A stretch of 64,000 bases of DNA. It comes from Parahoeflea olei (GTDB lineage Bacteria > Pseudomonadota > Alphaproteobacteria > Rhizobiales > Rhizobiaceae). Of this stretch, positions 26,834 to 36,200 are shown piece by piece. The stretch spans positions 57,330 through 121,329 of the forward strand of contig NZ_LQZT01000006.1 in the NCBI RefSeq assembly GCF_001703635.1, given 5' to 3'. The notes below the pieces were generated by a model. It searched no databases. It saw only the letters and a list, made by a program, of their open reading frames with translations, and had not been told where the DNA came from. The position numbers and the translations under genes are program-made. Each line of letters starts with the position of its first letter. Positions within the stretch are counted from its first letter, which is position 1.

Positions 26834-27739
26834 TCAGGCCACCGACCTGCTGGCGGCGCAGTCCTTGCCCGCGGCGCGGGCGATCAGTCCGACAGCGCGT
26901 TGCGGGTCGGCCTCGTGCATCAGGTGACCCCCGCGGGGGAGGATTTCGACGGTGCAGTCGGCGATCAGCTCCGCGGCCTGGCGCGACACGCGCGCCGGCA
27001 CCATCGGGTCATCGGCGGCGGCGATCAGGGTAACGGGAACCGTGAGCGCGCCGAGATGGGCCAGCAGCGGCTCCAGCCGCCAATTGGCCATCATCCCCAG
27101 CGCGCCGTGGATATGCGCGGGCTCGCGCAGCAGCATGGCGTAGCACGCGCGTCCCTTTTCATCGATCCGCGAGCCGGTCGCCTTGAGCAGGTGATCGGCC
27201 ATGTTGCCGAGCCGCGCCTGGAACGAGACCATGCGCGCGGTCAGCGGATTGGAAAACATCAGCCGCGCCAGAGGCGACAAGAGCGCATTGCCGCGAATGG
27301 GTTCGAGTGCGGCATTGAAGCCAACGATCCGCTCGGGGCGGATTCCGCCGTCGAGCGTTGCCTGCAGCAGCACCGCCACCCCGGCGGAATGGCCGACCGC
27401 GAGCGCTGGTGCGACACCGAGCGTTTCGACCAGCTGCCACAGCGCCCGCGCCATGCCCGGCAGCGCCAGATCTTCCTCGCGCGCGCCGCGGGTGAAGCCG
27501 TGTCCGGGCAGGTCCATGGCGATGACGCGGCAGTGCCTGGCCATCAGCGGCATCAGCCCGCGAAAGGAATGGGTTGCGGCGCCGGTGCCGTGCACCAGCA
27601 GCGCGGTGGCCAATTCGGGATCGCCGAGCTCCTGGACATGCCATTCGATATGGCCCGCCCGCACCATCCGGCTCGCCTCCCGCAGAGGCCAGTCCCGGCC
27701 TGCGGTTTCGAGCCTCGGGGTGCGCGCGGAAAGGCTCAT
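26834..27739 (-). CDS. bchO: BchO, putative Mg-chelatase accessory alpha/beta hydrolase
   Basis: A 301-aa alpha/beta-hydrolase with LLVHGTGAATHSFRGLMPLM (about residues 45-64), the nucleophile elbow AVGHSAGVAVLLQ and a late His in LPRGGHLMHEADP. BchO is linked to Mg insertion in purple bacteria, though its substrate is unknown. ATG 27739 overlaps the bchD stop; the frame upstream to 28807 is a bchD shadow. Confidence 0.93.
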   Translation of the reverse strand: MSLSARTPRLETAGRDWPLREASRMVRAGHIEWHVQELGDPELATALLVHGTGAATHSFRGLMPLMARHCRVIAMDLPGHGFTRGAREEDLALPGMARALWQLVETLGVAPALAVGHSAGVAVLLQATLDGGIRPERIVGFNAALEPIRGNALLSPLARLMFSNPLTARMVSFQARLGNMADHLLKATGSRIDEKGRACYAMLLREPAHIHGALGMMANWRLEPLLAHLGALTVPVTLIAAADDPMVPARVSRQAAELIADCTVEILPRGGHLMHEADPQRAVGLIARAAGKDCAASRSVA

Positions 27740-29625
27740 TGCCGCGCACCCTGACTTGCGCCCTTTTGCAGCTCCGCGCTGACGATGGCGTTGACCGCAC
27801 TGGCGGAGACGACCGGCAGCGCGCAGTACTGGGCCTGCATGAAGCGGGCAAGCTCGCGCGTGGTTTCGCGCGGCCTCCTCGATATGTCGATGACGATCGA
27901 GCGATAACCGAGCGCAGCCCCCTGGCGGGCGAGCATCTGCGCGTCCTCGCGGGCGCGGACGCGGTCGGGCTTGCCGTCGAGCGCGATGTTGCCGCTGCCG
28001 TCGGTCAAATAGACGATCAGCGGCGACTGGCCGCGGCGCTGCACCATGCCGGCGACTTCGAGCGAGCGGCGGATGGCGCCGGCCAGCGGCGTCGGACCAC
28101 CGCCAGGAAGCCCGGTGAGCGAGCGCTTGGCGCGCACCAGCGAGCGGGTCGGCTCCAGCAGGGTTTCCGCCGTCAGCCCGCGGAAGGTGATGAGCGCGAC
28201 ATGGTCGCGCCGCACGTAGCAGTCGCCGAGCAGAAGCTCGATCGCGCCCTTGGCCTCGGCGAGCCGTTCCATGGCGGTCGAGCCGGAGGCATCGACGGCG
28301 AAGATCGCGGTCGATTCGGTGCGGTGGCGGAAGCGGATATAGCGGAAATCGGACGGCAGGATCCGGAGCCGCGGCACCGATCCGTCGGCTGCGAGTGCGA
28401 AATCCGGATTGCGCAGCCGCTGCCAGGGAATCGCCGCGCGCAGCGTCGAGACCACGTCGGGCCGGGCCTCGCTGTAGGGCGGACGCGAGACGATGCCCGC
28501 GGGCCGGCCACGGCGGCTGCCGGCCTTGAAGCCGCCCGACTTGCCGGTGCGCGCCATCTTCGAGGCATGCGAGCGGTCGGGCCGGTCGAGTTCGGCGAGC
28601 ACCGCGCGCGAGGCGGCGGCGGCGGCAACCAGCATGTCGACTTCCGACAGGTCCGTTTCCGTGACCTCGTCGGCATTCTGCTGCTCGTCGCCGGGCGGCT
28701 GCGGCGGTTGCGGCGGCTGGTCTTCCATCGATTCCGACGCTTCCGGCTCGGGCGGGCGCTCGTCGGTTTCGGGCTGCTCGGAGGCGTTGAGCGTCATGCC
28801 GAGACAAAGCCGCACGGCGGTGGCGAGATGATCGCCCTCGACTTCGCCCTTGCCGTCGAGCAGGGCCAGGATGCGACCGACGCGAATGAGATCGAGCGAG
28901 CGGCGCAAGGGCGCTGCCGGCAACGCCAGCGAGATCGCGCCGGCGGCTTCGAGCAGCCCGTCGGGCACGGTGATACGGGCGAGCGCCTCGCCGCGGATCT
29001 CGCGATCCGGAAGATCGCAGGCGAGGCCGCGGGCAAAATCGGCATCGAAGACGGCGTCGTGGATCGACAGCCCGTCGAGCCTGAGATCCAGCGTCAGCCG
29101 CTCGGCGAGCGCGGAGGGCAGATCCTCGTCCTCGCCGGAGGATTCGTCGAGCGCGATCAGCGAGAAGCGCGCTTCCTGGCGGTTGCCGGAGGAGCCGATC
29201 ACCTCGCGGTCGTCGAGCGCACGGCCGATGATGGCAGCGCTGGCGCCCGGCAGGCGTTCGGCCATGCCGAGGATGATGAAGCCGCCGTCGGCCCGGGCGA
29301 GAAGCCCTTTCTCGTGGATCGGGCGGCCCGCCGTCAGCGTGGCGGTGATGTCGATGCCGCCGGTCAGGCGGCCGGTGGCCGAGGACGAGGGAATGCGGAT
29401 CCAGGGCGCCTTCGGGCCATTGCCGGCTTCGAGCATGAGGCCGACCATGTCGAGCCAGCGGTCGCGCACGGGGCCTGCGCCCGCGCGCAGGCGCACGCCG
29501 CCGATCAGGCCGGCGCCCGCCACCAGAACCCTGGCAGCGAGAATCGCGTCGCCCCAGCGCGGATCAGCCGCGTCGGCTGCCCGCTCCGGGGCGGCGCCGG
29601 GTTCGGGCACGGCGGGCTCAGGCAT
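27736..29625 (-). CDS. bchD: Mg-protoporphyrin IX chelatase subunit D
   Basis: A 629-aa subunit: an AAA+-like N-terminal half without a good P-loop, an acidic/proline-rich linker (about residues 325-350, PPQPPQPPG), and a C-terminal von Willebrand A domain with MIDAS motif FAVDASGSTAMERLAEAKGA. It assembles with BchI and BchH to insert Mg. The start at 29625 overlaps the bchI end by 8 bp; the frame continues open upstream inside bchI. Confidence 0.96.
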   Translation of the reverse strand: MPEPAVPEPGAAPERAADAADPRWGDAILAARVLVAGAGLIGGVRLRAGAGPVRDRWLDMVGLMLEAGNGPKAPWIRIPSSSATGRLTGGIDITATLTAGRPIHEKGLLARADGGFIILGMAERLPGASAAIIGRALDDREVIGSSGNRQEARFSLIALDESSGEDEDLPSALAERLTLDLRLDGLSIHDAVFDADFARGLACDLPDREIRGEALARITVPDGLLEAAGAISLALPAAPLRRSLDLIRVGRILALLDGKGEVEGDHLATAVRLCLGMTLNASEQPETDERPPEPEASESMEDQPPQPPQPPGDEQQNADEVTETDLSEVDMLVAAAAASRAVLAELDRPDRSHASKMARTGKSGGFKAGSRRGRPAGIVSRPPYSEARPDVVSTLRAAIPWQRLRNPDFALAADGSVPRLRILPSDFRYIRFRHRTESTAIFAVDASGSTAMERLAEAKGAIELLLGDCYVRRDHVALITFRGLTAETLLEPTRSLVRAKRSLTGLPGGGPTPLAGAIRRSLEVAGMVQRRGQSPLIVYLTDGSGNIALDGKPDRVRAREDAQMLARQGAALGYRSIVIDISRRPRETTRELARFMQAQYCALPVVSASAVNAIVSAELQKGASQGARQ

Positions 29626-30637
29626 GGCCGGCGACTTCGCTGATGGCGCGATCGACGCGGGTCTTGGAGCCGGCCTCGTCGAGCGGATCGCGGCGCAACC
29701 GGTGCCTGAGCGCCATCGGCGCCACGGCGAGCACGTCCTCGAGCGTGACTTCCGTGCGCCGTGCGAGCGCGGCCTTGGCACGGGCGGCGCGCATCAGCGT
29801 GAGTTCGCCGCGCAGGCCATCGACGCCAAGCTGCATGCACAGATGCGCCATCATGGTCATCAGCCGCTCGGACACCTCGACCGCGTGGACCGCCTTGCGG
29901 CCGGCGACGATGCGGCTGGCGAGGCGCTTTTCGTCCTTGGCCCATGTCTCATGGAAGGCTTCGGGATCGTGCTCATAGGCATCGCGGCGCTTCAGCACCT
30001 CGATGCGCGAGGCGATGTCGCGCGGCGAGGACACGTCGACGGACAGGCCGAAGCGGTCGAGCAGCTGCGGGCGCAGTTCGCCCTCTTCCGGGTTGCCGGA
30101 GCCGACCAGGACGAAGCGCGCCGGGTGGCGCACGCTCAGACCCTCGCGCTCGACGACATTGACCCCCGACGCCGCCACGTCGAGCAGCAGGTCGACCAGG
30201 TGGTCTTCGAGCAGGTTGACTTCATCCACATAGAGAAAGCCGCGATGGGCCTTGGCGAGCAGGCCCGGCTCGAAGGCGCGCTCGCCCGAGACCAGCGCCT
30301 TTTCGATGTCGAGCGCGCCGCAGACGCGGTCTTCCGTGGCGCCGAGCGGCAGGTCGACCATCGGCGCGCGGCGCTTGATCCGCTCCGACCTGGCCGCGGT
30401 CGCGCAGACCGGGCAAGGTTCCGCCGGATGATCCGGATCGCAATTGTAACGGCACCCGCGGGTGCTTGTGAGTTCGGGCACCAGTTCGGCCAGGGCGCGC
30501 ACGGCGGTGGACTTGCCGGTGCCGCGATCTCCGAAGACCAGAACGCCGCCCAGGGCGGGTTCCACCGCCGCCATCAGCAGCGCGTCCTTCATTTCATCCT
30601 GACCAACGATTGCGCTGAAAGGATAGGGCTTAGCCAT
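29618..30637 (-). CDS. bchI: Mg-protoporphyrin IX chelatase subunit I (ATPase)
   Basis: A 339-aa AAA+ ATPase. Walker A is VLVFGDRGTGKSTAVRALAE (about residues 32-51), Walker B is GFLYVDEVNLLEDHLVDLLL, and the sensor region is FVLVGSGNPEEGELRPQLLD. It powers Mg insertion with BchD/BchH. ATG 30637 follows AAAGGTCATCGCCT on the minus strand. It heads the bchI-D-O-crtI-crtB unit. Confidence 0.97.
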   Translation of the reverse strand: MAKPYPFSAIVGQDEMKDALLMAAVEPALGGVLVFGDRGTGKSTAVRALAELVPELTSTRGCRYNCDPDHPAEPCPVCATAARSERIKRRAPMVDLPLGATEDRVCGALDIEKALVSGERAFEPGLLAKAHRGFLYVDEVNLLEDHLVDLLLDVAASGVNVVEREGLSVRHPARFVLVGSGNPEEGELRPQLLDRFGLSVDVSSPRDIASRIEVLKRRDAYEHDPEAFHETWAKDEKRLASRIVAGRKAVHAVEVSERLMTMMAHLCMQLGVDGLRGELTLMRAARAKAALARRTEVTLEDVLAVAPMALRHRLRRDPLDEAGSKTRVDRAISEVAGHA

Positions 30638-30724
30638 AGGCGATGACCTTTCATTGTATGCGTGTGAGTCCGGCCTTGTCGATCGCCGGGCGCCAAGCGC
30701 TGCGGACACCGGCCTTCGCCGAAG

Positions 30725-30766
30725 TGTCCACATTTTTGTACATGTTCACGTAAAACAAAATATACA
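30725..30766 (-). promoter_or_regulatory. PpsR/CrtJ-type site upstream of bchI
   Basis: One perfect TGT-N12-ACA at 30725-30742 and a degenerate CGT-N12-ACA at 30749-30766, 6 bp apart. The position, about 90-130 bp before bchI, suits repression of the bchIDO-crtIB unit. The imperfect second half and the 6-bp spacing make it weaker evidence than the other pairs. Confidence 0.65.
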
Positions 30767-30889
30767 CTCTGGCTTCATTTGCAATCGCCATAATCGCCGC
30801 ATCCGCAGAAGCGCCGCCATCCGGCTACGCGGCGCAAAGCCCCGCAAAACCGGGATTCCACCCCCGCATTCCGCGACCATTTGCCCATC

Positions 30890-30932
30890 TGTCCAGATTG
30901 CTTGACAAATTTGGTGTAAATTTATGTTTACA
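30890..30932 (+). promoter_or_regulatory. PpsR/CrtJ-type operator pair at the dxs promoter
   Basis: Two perfect TGT-N12-ACA palindromes at 30890-30907 and 30915-30932 with a 7-bp spacer. TTGACA (30902-30907) forms a -35 within the first site, and the region 17 bp further falls in the second, as in the bchC promoter. The dxs start follows at 31024. This would put entry into isoprenoid synthesis under the photosynthesis repressor. Confidence 0.82.
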
Positions 30933-31023
30933 TTTGGCTCCGTTGATCCGAATATACGAACCGGTCCGGCCCGTGGGCACATCCGGACCTGCCGGCTCGG
31001 CCGGACCAACATGGAGACAGGCA

Positions 31024-32976
31024 ATGGGGATTGTTTCTAAACCGGAGAACGCGACACCGCTGCTCGACAGGATTGCCTCGCCGGCAGACATGCGCCGCCT
31101 GCGCGATGCCGAACTGGTCGATCTCGCCGACGAACTCCGGCGCGACACCATCGCCAAGGTCGCCGCCACCGGCGGCCATCTGGGCTCCACCCTCGGGGTG
31201 ATCGAGCTGACGGTTGCCATCCATGCCGTCTTCACCACGCCCCGCGACAAGCTGATCTGGGACGTGGGCCATCAGGCCTATGCCCACAAGATCCTGACCG
31301 GCCGGCGCGAAGCCATGGCCGGCCTGCGCCAGGACGGCGGCCTGTCCGGTTTCACCAAGCGCTCGGAAAGCGTCTACGATCCCTTCGGCGCCGCGCATTC
31401 CTCGACCTCGATTTCCGCCGGCCTCGGCTTTGCCGCCGCCCGCGAGCTCGGATATGGCGAGGGCGACGTGGTGGCAGTGATCGGCGACGGCGCGATGTCG
31501 GCCGGCATGGCCTACGAGGCCATGAACAATGCCGGCGCCCTCGGCAAACGCATGTTCGTGATTCTCAACGACAACGAAATGTCGATCTCGCCGTCGGTCG
31601 GCGCCTTCTCGCGACATCTTGCCACACTGTGCGCGCGGGCGCCGGTGGTCGGCATCGACGTGGTCATGAAAAAGGCTGCCGCACGGCTGCCCGAACCGTT
31701 CAAGACCGGCGCTGCCCGGGCCCGCCAGGCGATGGGCGCGCTGACCGGCAATTCGAGCCTGTTCGAACATATGGGCTTTTCCTATGTCGGGCCGGTCGAC
31801 GGCCACAACCTGCCGCAATTGCTGGCGATTTTGCGCACGCTCAAGACCCGCGCCGACGGACCGGTGCTGATTCACGCCATCACCCGCAAGGGCGCGGGCT
31901 ACGCGCCGGCGGAAAACAGCGCCGACAAATATCACGGCGTCGGCAGTTTCGACGCCAAGACCGGGGCGCTGTCGAAGTCCAAGGCGCGCGCGCCCGCCTA
32001 CACCAAGGTTTTTGCACAGGCGCTGACCGAAGAAGCCGGTCGCGATGACCGAATTGTCGCAGTTACGGCCGCAATGGCTTCCGGCACCGGATTGGACGCT
32101 TTTGCAAAAGCGCATCCCGAACGCATGTTTGACGTCGGCATCGCCGAACAGCATGCCGTCACCTTTGCCGCCGGACTGGCGGCCGCGGGCATGAAGCCGT
32201 TCTGCGCGATCTACTCGACCTTCCTGCAGCGCGCCTACGACCAGATCGTCCACGACGTGGCGCTGCAAGGCCTGCCGGTCAGGTTTGCGATCGACCGGGC
32301 AGGCCTGGTCGGTGCCGACGGGCCGACCCATGCCGGCGCCTTCGACATCGCCTTTCTCACCAACCTGCCGGGCTTCACCGTGATGGCCGCGGCCGACGAA
32401 GCCGAACTCGTGCACATGGTGGCCTCCGCCGCCGTCCACGATGCCGGGCCGATCGCCTTCCGCTACCCGCGTGGCGAGGGAACCGGCGTGGCCCTGCCCG
32501 AGCGCGGCGTACCGCTGGAGATCGGCAAGGGCCGTGTGGTGCGCCAGGGGCGCGACATCGCCTTCCTGTCGTTCGGCACGCGGCTTGGCGAGTGCCTGGC
32601 GGCCGCGGACCTGCTCGCCGCGCGCGGCCTGTCGGCCACCGTGGCCGACGCCCGCTTCGCGAAGCCGCTCGATACCGCCCTGATCGAAGATCTCGCCCGC
32701 AACCATGACGTGCTGCTGACCGTCGAGGAAGGCGCCAGCGGCGGCTTCGGCGCGGCGGTGCTGACCCATCTCGCCGATGGCGGCCTTCTCGACGGCTCGG
32801 TGGCGGTGCGCACGCTCACCCTGCCCGACCGCTACGAGCCGCACGCCAGTCCGGACGTGATGTATGAACGATCCGGCCTGACGGCGCCGCATCTGGCCGA
32901 CTCGGCACTCAAATGCCTTGAAAGGACAAGCAGACACCAGAAAGATCACGCATTGAGACTTGCGGCCTCGACTTGA
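31024..32976 (+). CDS. dxs: 1-deoxy-D-xylulose-5-phosphate synthase
   Basis: A 650-aa thiamine-diphosphate enzyme making DXP from pyruvate and glyceraldehyde 3-phosphate, the first step of the MEP path. It shows [40 protein letters not shown] (ThDP motif), [18 protein letters not shown] and [28 protein letters not shown] precedes ATG 31024; the open frame upstream to 30898 overlaps the operators. A copy inside a PGC suggests extra flux for carotenoids and phytol; a housekeeping dxs probably exists elsewhere. Confidence 0.97.
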   Translation: MGIVSKPENATPLLDRIASPADMRRLRDAELVDLADELRRDTIAKVAATGGHLGSTLGVIELTVAIHAVFTTPRDKLIWDVGHQAYAHKILTGRREAMAGLRQDGGLSGFTKRSESVYDPFGAAHSSTSISAGLGFAAARELGYGEGDVVAVIGDGAMSAGMAYEAMNNAGALGKRMFVILNDNEMSISPSVGAFSRHLATLCARAPVVGIDVVMKKAAARLPEPFKTGAARARQAMGALTGNSSLFEHMGFSYVGPVDGHNLPQLLAILRTLKTRADGPVLIHAITRKGAGYAPAENSADKYHGVGSFDAKTGALSKSKARAPAYTKVFAQALTEEAGRDDRIVAVTAAMASGTGLDAFAKAHPERMFDVGIAEQHAVTFAAGLAAAGMKPFCAIYSTFLQRAYDQIVHDVALQGLPVRFAIDRAGLVGADGPTHAGAFDIAFLTNLPGFTVMAAADEAELVHMVASAAVHDAGPIAFRYPRGEGTGVALPERGVPLEIGKGRVVRQGRDIAFLSFGTRLGECLAAADLLAARGLSATVADARFAKPLDTALIEDLARNHDVLLTVEEGASGGFGAAVLTHLADGGLLDGSVAVRTLTLPDRYEPHASPDVMYERSGLTAPHLADSALKCLERTSRHQKDHALRLAAST

Positions 32977-33148
32977 GGCCTTTGCAGGAATCCATTAGAT
33001 TTCACTGCAAAAAAGAAGCATTGACGATGCTCCTTTTCCGTTTTGGAACAAACCGCGCCGCAGTATGGCCGCAGAGCCTCTCGTTTCCCCGCAAAAAGCG
33101 GCTTAACCTTCTTCCCGTGGATCTGATCCACTGAGTTGGGGGTAAGCT

Positions 33149-34036
33149 ATGTCTGGTAACGAAAATACGCACTGCAACCATCGCGTTGCAGCGAACCGGC
33201 AATTCATGAGTCGCGGCCCTCTCGCTGTTGTTTCGGAATCGCCGTGGTTTTCGGGCCATCTGGCCTCTTATCCGCACCTGGAGACCACCGATCGGAGCAA
33301 GCTCGAGCAGGCGATCCGGCACCACTTCCACTTCGACGGCTCCGCCACGCAGCCTCAGGACTGCACCTGCCACCCCTGCGACGGCACCGTGCATTTCCGC
33401 CAGATGCTCAGTGCGCTTCTCGAAAAGGACCCGAAATATTTCCGCGCCCTGCTCGACCGGTTGCGCGCAGAGCGCGTGCCGCTGCTCGTCATCTGCGAGA
33501 CGCTGATCGTGCCCGTGGCCGAGGAACTGGGCCGGATGTGGTGCGAGGACGAGGAAAGCTTCTCGAGCGTCACCGCCGCCTCCTCGCGGCTGCAGCTGCT
33601 GCTGACCAGCCTGTCGGAATCGGACGGGCCGTCCTTCTGCGACAGCGAGCGCCCGCGCATCCTGTTGATGCGGATGCCGAGCAACGATCATACGCTTGGC
33701 CTGAGCGTGATCGCGTCGGTGTTTCACGAGGAGGGCTGGAGCGTCGACGGCGGGCCGAGCCTGACGGCCGGCAATCGCGCCTATGCGATGGCGCGCGACG
33801 GCGGCTACAAGGTGATCGGCGTCTCCGTGACCGTCGGATCCTCGACCGCGTCGATTGCCGCCATCATCCGCAAGATCCGTGCGGCCTGCCCGGACCCGGA
33901 AACCGCGATCCTGATCGGCGGCCCGTCGCTTGCCAGCCGGCAGGAGGAACTCCGGGCCGCGGGGGCCGACATCCTGGCAACCGACGTGCGCCAGGCCATC
34001 CAGGCGGCCAACGCGCTGGTCAAGCAAGACGACTAG
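33149..34036 (+). CDS. ppaA: PpaA/AerR-like cobalamin-binding regulator of photosynthesis genes
   Basis: A 295-aa soluble protein. The first about 90 residues are variable with a CTCHPC cysteine cluster; a helical B12-cap-like segment (about residues 80-150, PLLVICETLIVPVAEELGRM, SFSSVTAASSRLQ) is followed by a B12-binding Rossmann-type domain with SNDHTLGLSVIASVFHEEGW, VIGVSVTVGSSTASIAAIIR and ILIGGPSLASRQEELRAAGA. AerR/PpaA antirepressors bind cobalamin and modulate CrtJ/PpsR. They usually sit beside ppsR, which is not in this window. Family membership is fairly sure, exact orthology less so. Confidence 0.78.
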   Translation: MSGNENTHCNHRVAANRQFMSRGPLAVVSESPWFSGHLASYPHLETTDRSKLEQAIRHHFHFDGSATQPQDCTCHPCDGTVHFRQMLSALLEKDPKYFRALLDRLRAERVPLLVICETLIVPVAEELGRMWCEDEESFSSVTAASSRLQLLLTSLSESDGPSFCDSERPRILLMRMPSNDHTLGLSVIASVFHEEGWSVDGGPSLTAGNRAYAMARDGGYKVIGVSVTVGSSTASIAAIIRKIRAACPDPETAILIGGPSLASRQEELRAAGADILATDVRQAIQAANALVKQDD

Positions 34037-34157
34037 AAGCTTCGCGCGGGCCCACCCGGGCCAAGCCGAACGCAGGCTCTGGCGGACGGGGGCACAGCCA
34101 CCGGACACGCCTATCCGCGATCGGGACCGGGCTGCGCCAGGCCCGCGCCAGGCATGA

Positions 34158-34197
34158 CGGCCGCGGGCGGCCGCGCCTACGGGGCCGCCCGCGGCCG
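34158..34197. terminator. Bidirectional stem-loop between convergent ppaA and the MFS gene
   Basis: A perfect 15-bp inverted repeat (arms 34158-34172 and 34183-34197, core GGCCGCGGGCGGCC) with a 10-nt loop, exactly between the two converging genes. There is no T-run on either side, but its position and stability suggest it blocks read-through both ways. Confidence 0.7.
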
Positions 34198-34201
34198 CCC
34201 T

Positions 34202-35365
34202 TCAGTCGGCCGCGTCGGGTTTTCTGAGCGACAGCGAGATGCGAACCATCACCAGCGCCGCCACCGACAGCGTGACGCAGATCCAGAAGGCATTGACGCC
34301 GAAGAAGCCGAAGGCCACGCCGAAGCCTGACACGATCAGGATCGAGAATCCCTGCATCATCACGCCATAGAGGCTTTGCGCCTCGGCGGAGATGTCCTCG
34401 CTGGTGCGCTTGGCGATGAAATAGAGACAGCCGAGATAGGAAAAGGTGAAGGTGACCGCCTGGCCGAGCTGCATGACGACGAGCACCGCGAGCGGCGGCG
34501 ACATGGTCATGCCGATCCAGCGCAGGATCGAGGCCACCGCGGCCATGAGAATGAGAACGCGCGCCGGAAACCGGGTGTTGATCTTCTTCCAGGCGAACAT
34601 GGTGGCAGCTTCCGCCGCGGCGCCGAGCGCGATCAGGCCGCCGATCACCGGTTCGGACAGGCCCTGCTGCTTCCACACCAGCGACGAAAACGCGTTCATG
34701 ACCATGTGGTTGGCGAACAGGATCGCGCCGGCGATCACCGGCAGCAGCACCCAGGGCTGGAACGCGGCCACCACCTCGCGCGACAGCAGCCGCCCTTCGG
34801 AGACCGCCCGGGGTCGCGCGGCATCGCGCAGCCGCGGCAGGCCAGCGGCCATCGCGAAGCGCAGGGCGCAGGCAATCGCCATCAGCCAGACGAAGGAGGA
34901 AGCGCCGAACCATGCGACCAGCCAGCCGGTCAGAAAGCAGGTGCTGAGGAAGCCGACGGTCCCCCAGGCACGGGTCGAGCCGAAGGAAAAGCCCAGCCGC
35001 ATCGACAGCCGCAAGGTCGCCGCATCGGCAACCGGACTGACGAGGCCCGCCGGCAGGTTGGTCATGGTCCAGACCGCCAGGATCATCAGGAAACCCTCGG
35101 CAAAGCCAAGCGCGAGCGAACAGACCGCACTCAGCCCGGTGCCGATCATGATCGCCTGTTTCCAGTCCGGCGCACGATCGGCCAGCCGGCCGACCAGGAT
35201 GCTGAACATCAGGATCCCCGCCATCGGCAGGGTGTTGATCAGGCCGATGCCGGCATCGCTGATGCCCTGTTCGTTGAGCCAGATCGGCAGATAGGTGACC
35301 GTGACCGCGGCGGGCCAGAAGGTGATGAAATAGTACCGCGTCGCCGCAAATTCCGGCTGTGCCAT
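34202..35365 (-). CDS. MFS transporter (LacY/nucleoside-proton symporter-like)
   Basis: A 387-aa protein with about twelve membrane segments. The N-terminus is MAQPEFAATRYYFITFWPAA, then YLPIWLNEQGISDAGIGLIN, typical of the MFS_1-like/3-phenylpropionate and nucleoside symporter group. The substrate cannot be inferred. The start at 35365 is where membrane-protein similarity begins; the frame upstream to 35449 is Arg/Ala-rich shadow. It lies inside the PGC between the regulator and pucBAC, with no PpsR-type site seen. Confidence 0.85.
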   Translation of the reverse strand: MAQPEFAATRYYFITFWPAAVTVTYLPIWLNEQGISDAGIGLINTLPMAGILMFSILVGRLADRAPDWKQAIMIGTGLSAVCSLALGFAEGFLMILAVWTMTNLPAGLVSPVADAATLRLSMRLGFSFGSTRAWGTVGFLSTCFLTGWLVAWFGASSFVWLMAIACALRFAMAAGLPRLRDAARPRAVSEGRLLSREVVAAFQPWVLLPVIAGAILFANHMVMNAFSSLVWKQQGLSEPVIGGLIALGAAAEAATMFAWKKINTRFPARVLILMAAVASILRWIGMTMSPPLAVLVVMQLGQAVTFTFSYLGCLYFIAKRTSEDISAEAQSLYGVMMQGFSILIVSGFGVAFGFFGVNAFWICVTLSVAALVMVRISLSLRKPDAAD

Positions 35366-35507
35366 GTCAGGAGCGCCTTGAGACAGAATGCGGGACGGGT
35401 CAGCCCGGGCGGGACCGCCCCGGCCGGTCCGTGCAGCGACCGCATCCATCCGCTTTAATCGATCGCCGGCGCCAATGCCATCGGCTCACAAGGGTATATT
35501 TTGCAAC

Positions 35508-35852
35508 TCAGCCATGCGCCGCACGGCTGTCGCACGGGGCGTGCGTGCGGTCATCCATGCCGTAGTCGCGCAGCACATGGGCGACGCGCAGCCGGTAGCC
35601 TGAAAACACACCCGCCCTGCCCCGCGCCTGGGCGTCGCGGTGGGCCTCGAGCGTGCGCCAGCGCCGCACCGCCTCCTCGTCGCGGAAGAACGACAACGAC
35701 AGGAGCTTGCCCGGCGTGGTCAGGCTTTCGAAGCGCTCGACCGAGATGAAGCCATCGACCGCCTGGAGCGTGGCGCGCATCGAGGCCGCGATGGCGAGAT
35801 ACGCGTCGCGACGGCCTTCGGCGGGTTCAACCTCGAAGATCACCGCGATCAC
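35508..35852 (-). CDS. Antibiotic biosynthesis monooxygenase (ABM)-fold protein
   Basis: A 114-aa ferredoxin-like protein: MIAVIFEVEPAEGRRDAYLA, FISVERFESLTTPGKLLSLS and WRTLEAHRDAQARGRAGVFS follow the ABM/YgiN pattern of small dimeric oxygenases and haem-binding proteins. Its role in the photosynthesis cluster is unknown. It is on the same strand as the MFS gene (142 bp apart). Confidence 0.8.
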   Translation of the reverse strand: MIAVIFEVEPAEGRRDAYLAIAASMRATLQAVDGFISVERFESLTTPGKLLSLSFFRDEEAVRRWRTLEAHRDAQARGRAGVFSGYRLRVAHVLRDYGMDDRTHAPCDSRAAHG

Positions 35853-36200
35853 GGCCGCCCCCGCTCAGCCTGGCGACCGCTTAAGAGCCCGGACCGTCCC
35901 TGTCGCGCGCTGAAGCACCGGCCCGGCCCTGCGCCGGAGCGCGGATGCGAATGCCCCGCGTTGCAAAGCGGATGCCCGAACCGGGCCAAGCCGGCGGGGC
36001 GGTTCGGGTGGCGGATGAGAAGGCTGTCCATGGCGGGCTCCTGCGGGGTGACGGAGCCCTTGTTTCACATCGACGCCAGCTGTTGCTTCGATCGCGATCG
36101 AATTGTCCGGGAGGCGCCGCAGATCACGCCAAGGCGCGCGGGCGAGCCGTGGCCAGCCTGCGGGCGGCTTTCGCCGGCCCCGCAGACTGGCGAGGCTTCG
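35853..36200. other. Intergenic stretch between pucC and the ABM gene
   Basis: 348 bp with no supported gene. It contains the palindrome TCGATCGCGATCGA near 36088, and plus-strand frames here are pucC antisense shadows. No PpsR-type site and no T-tailed hairpin were found. Confidence 0.5.
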
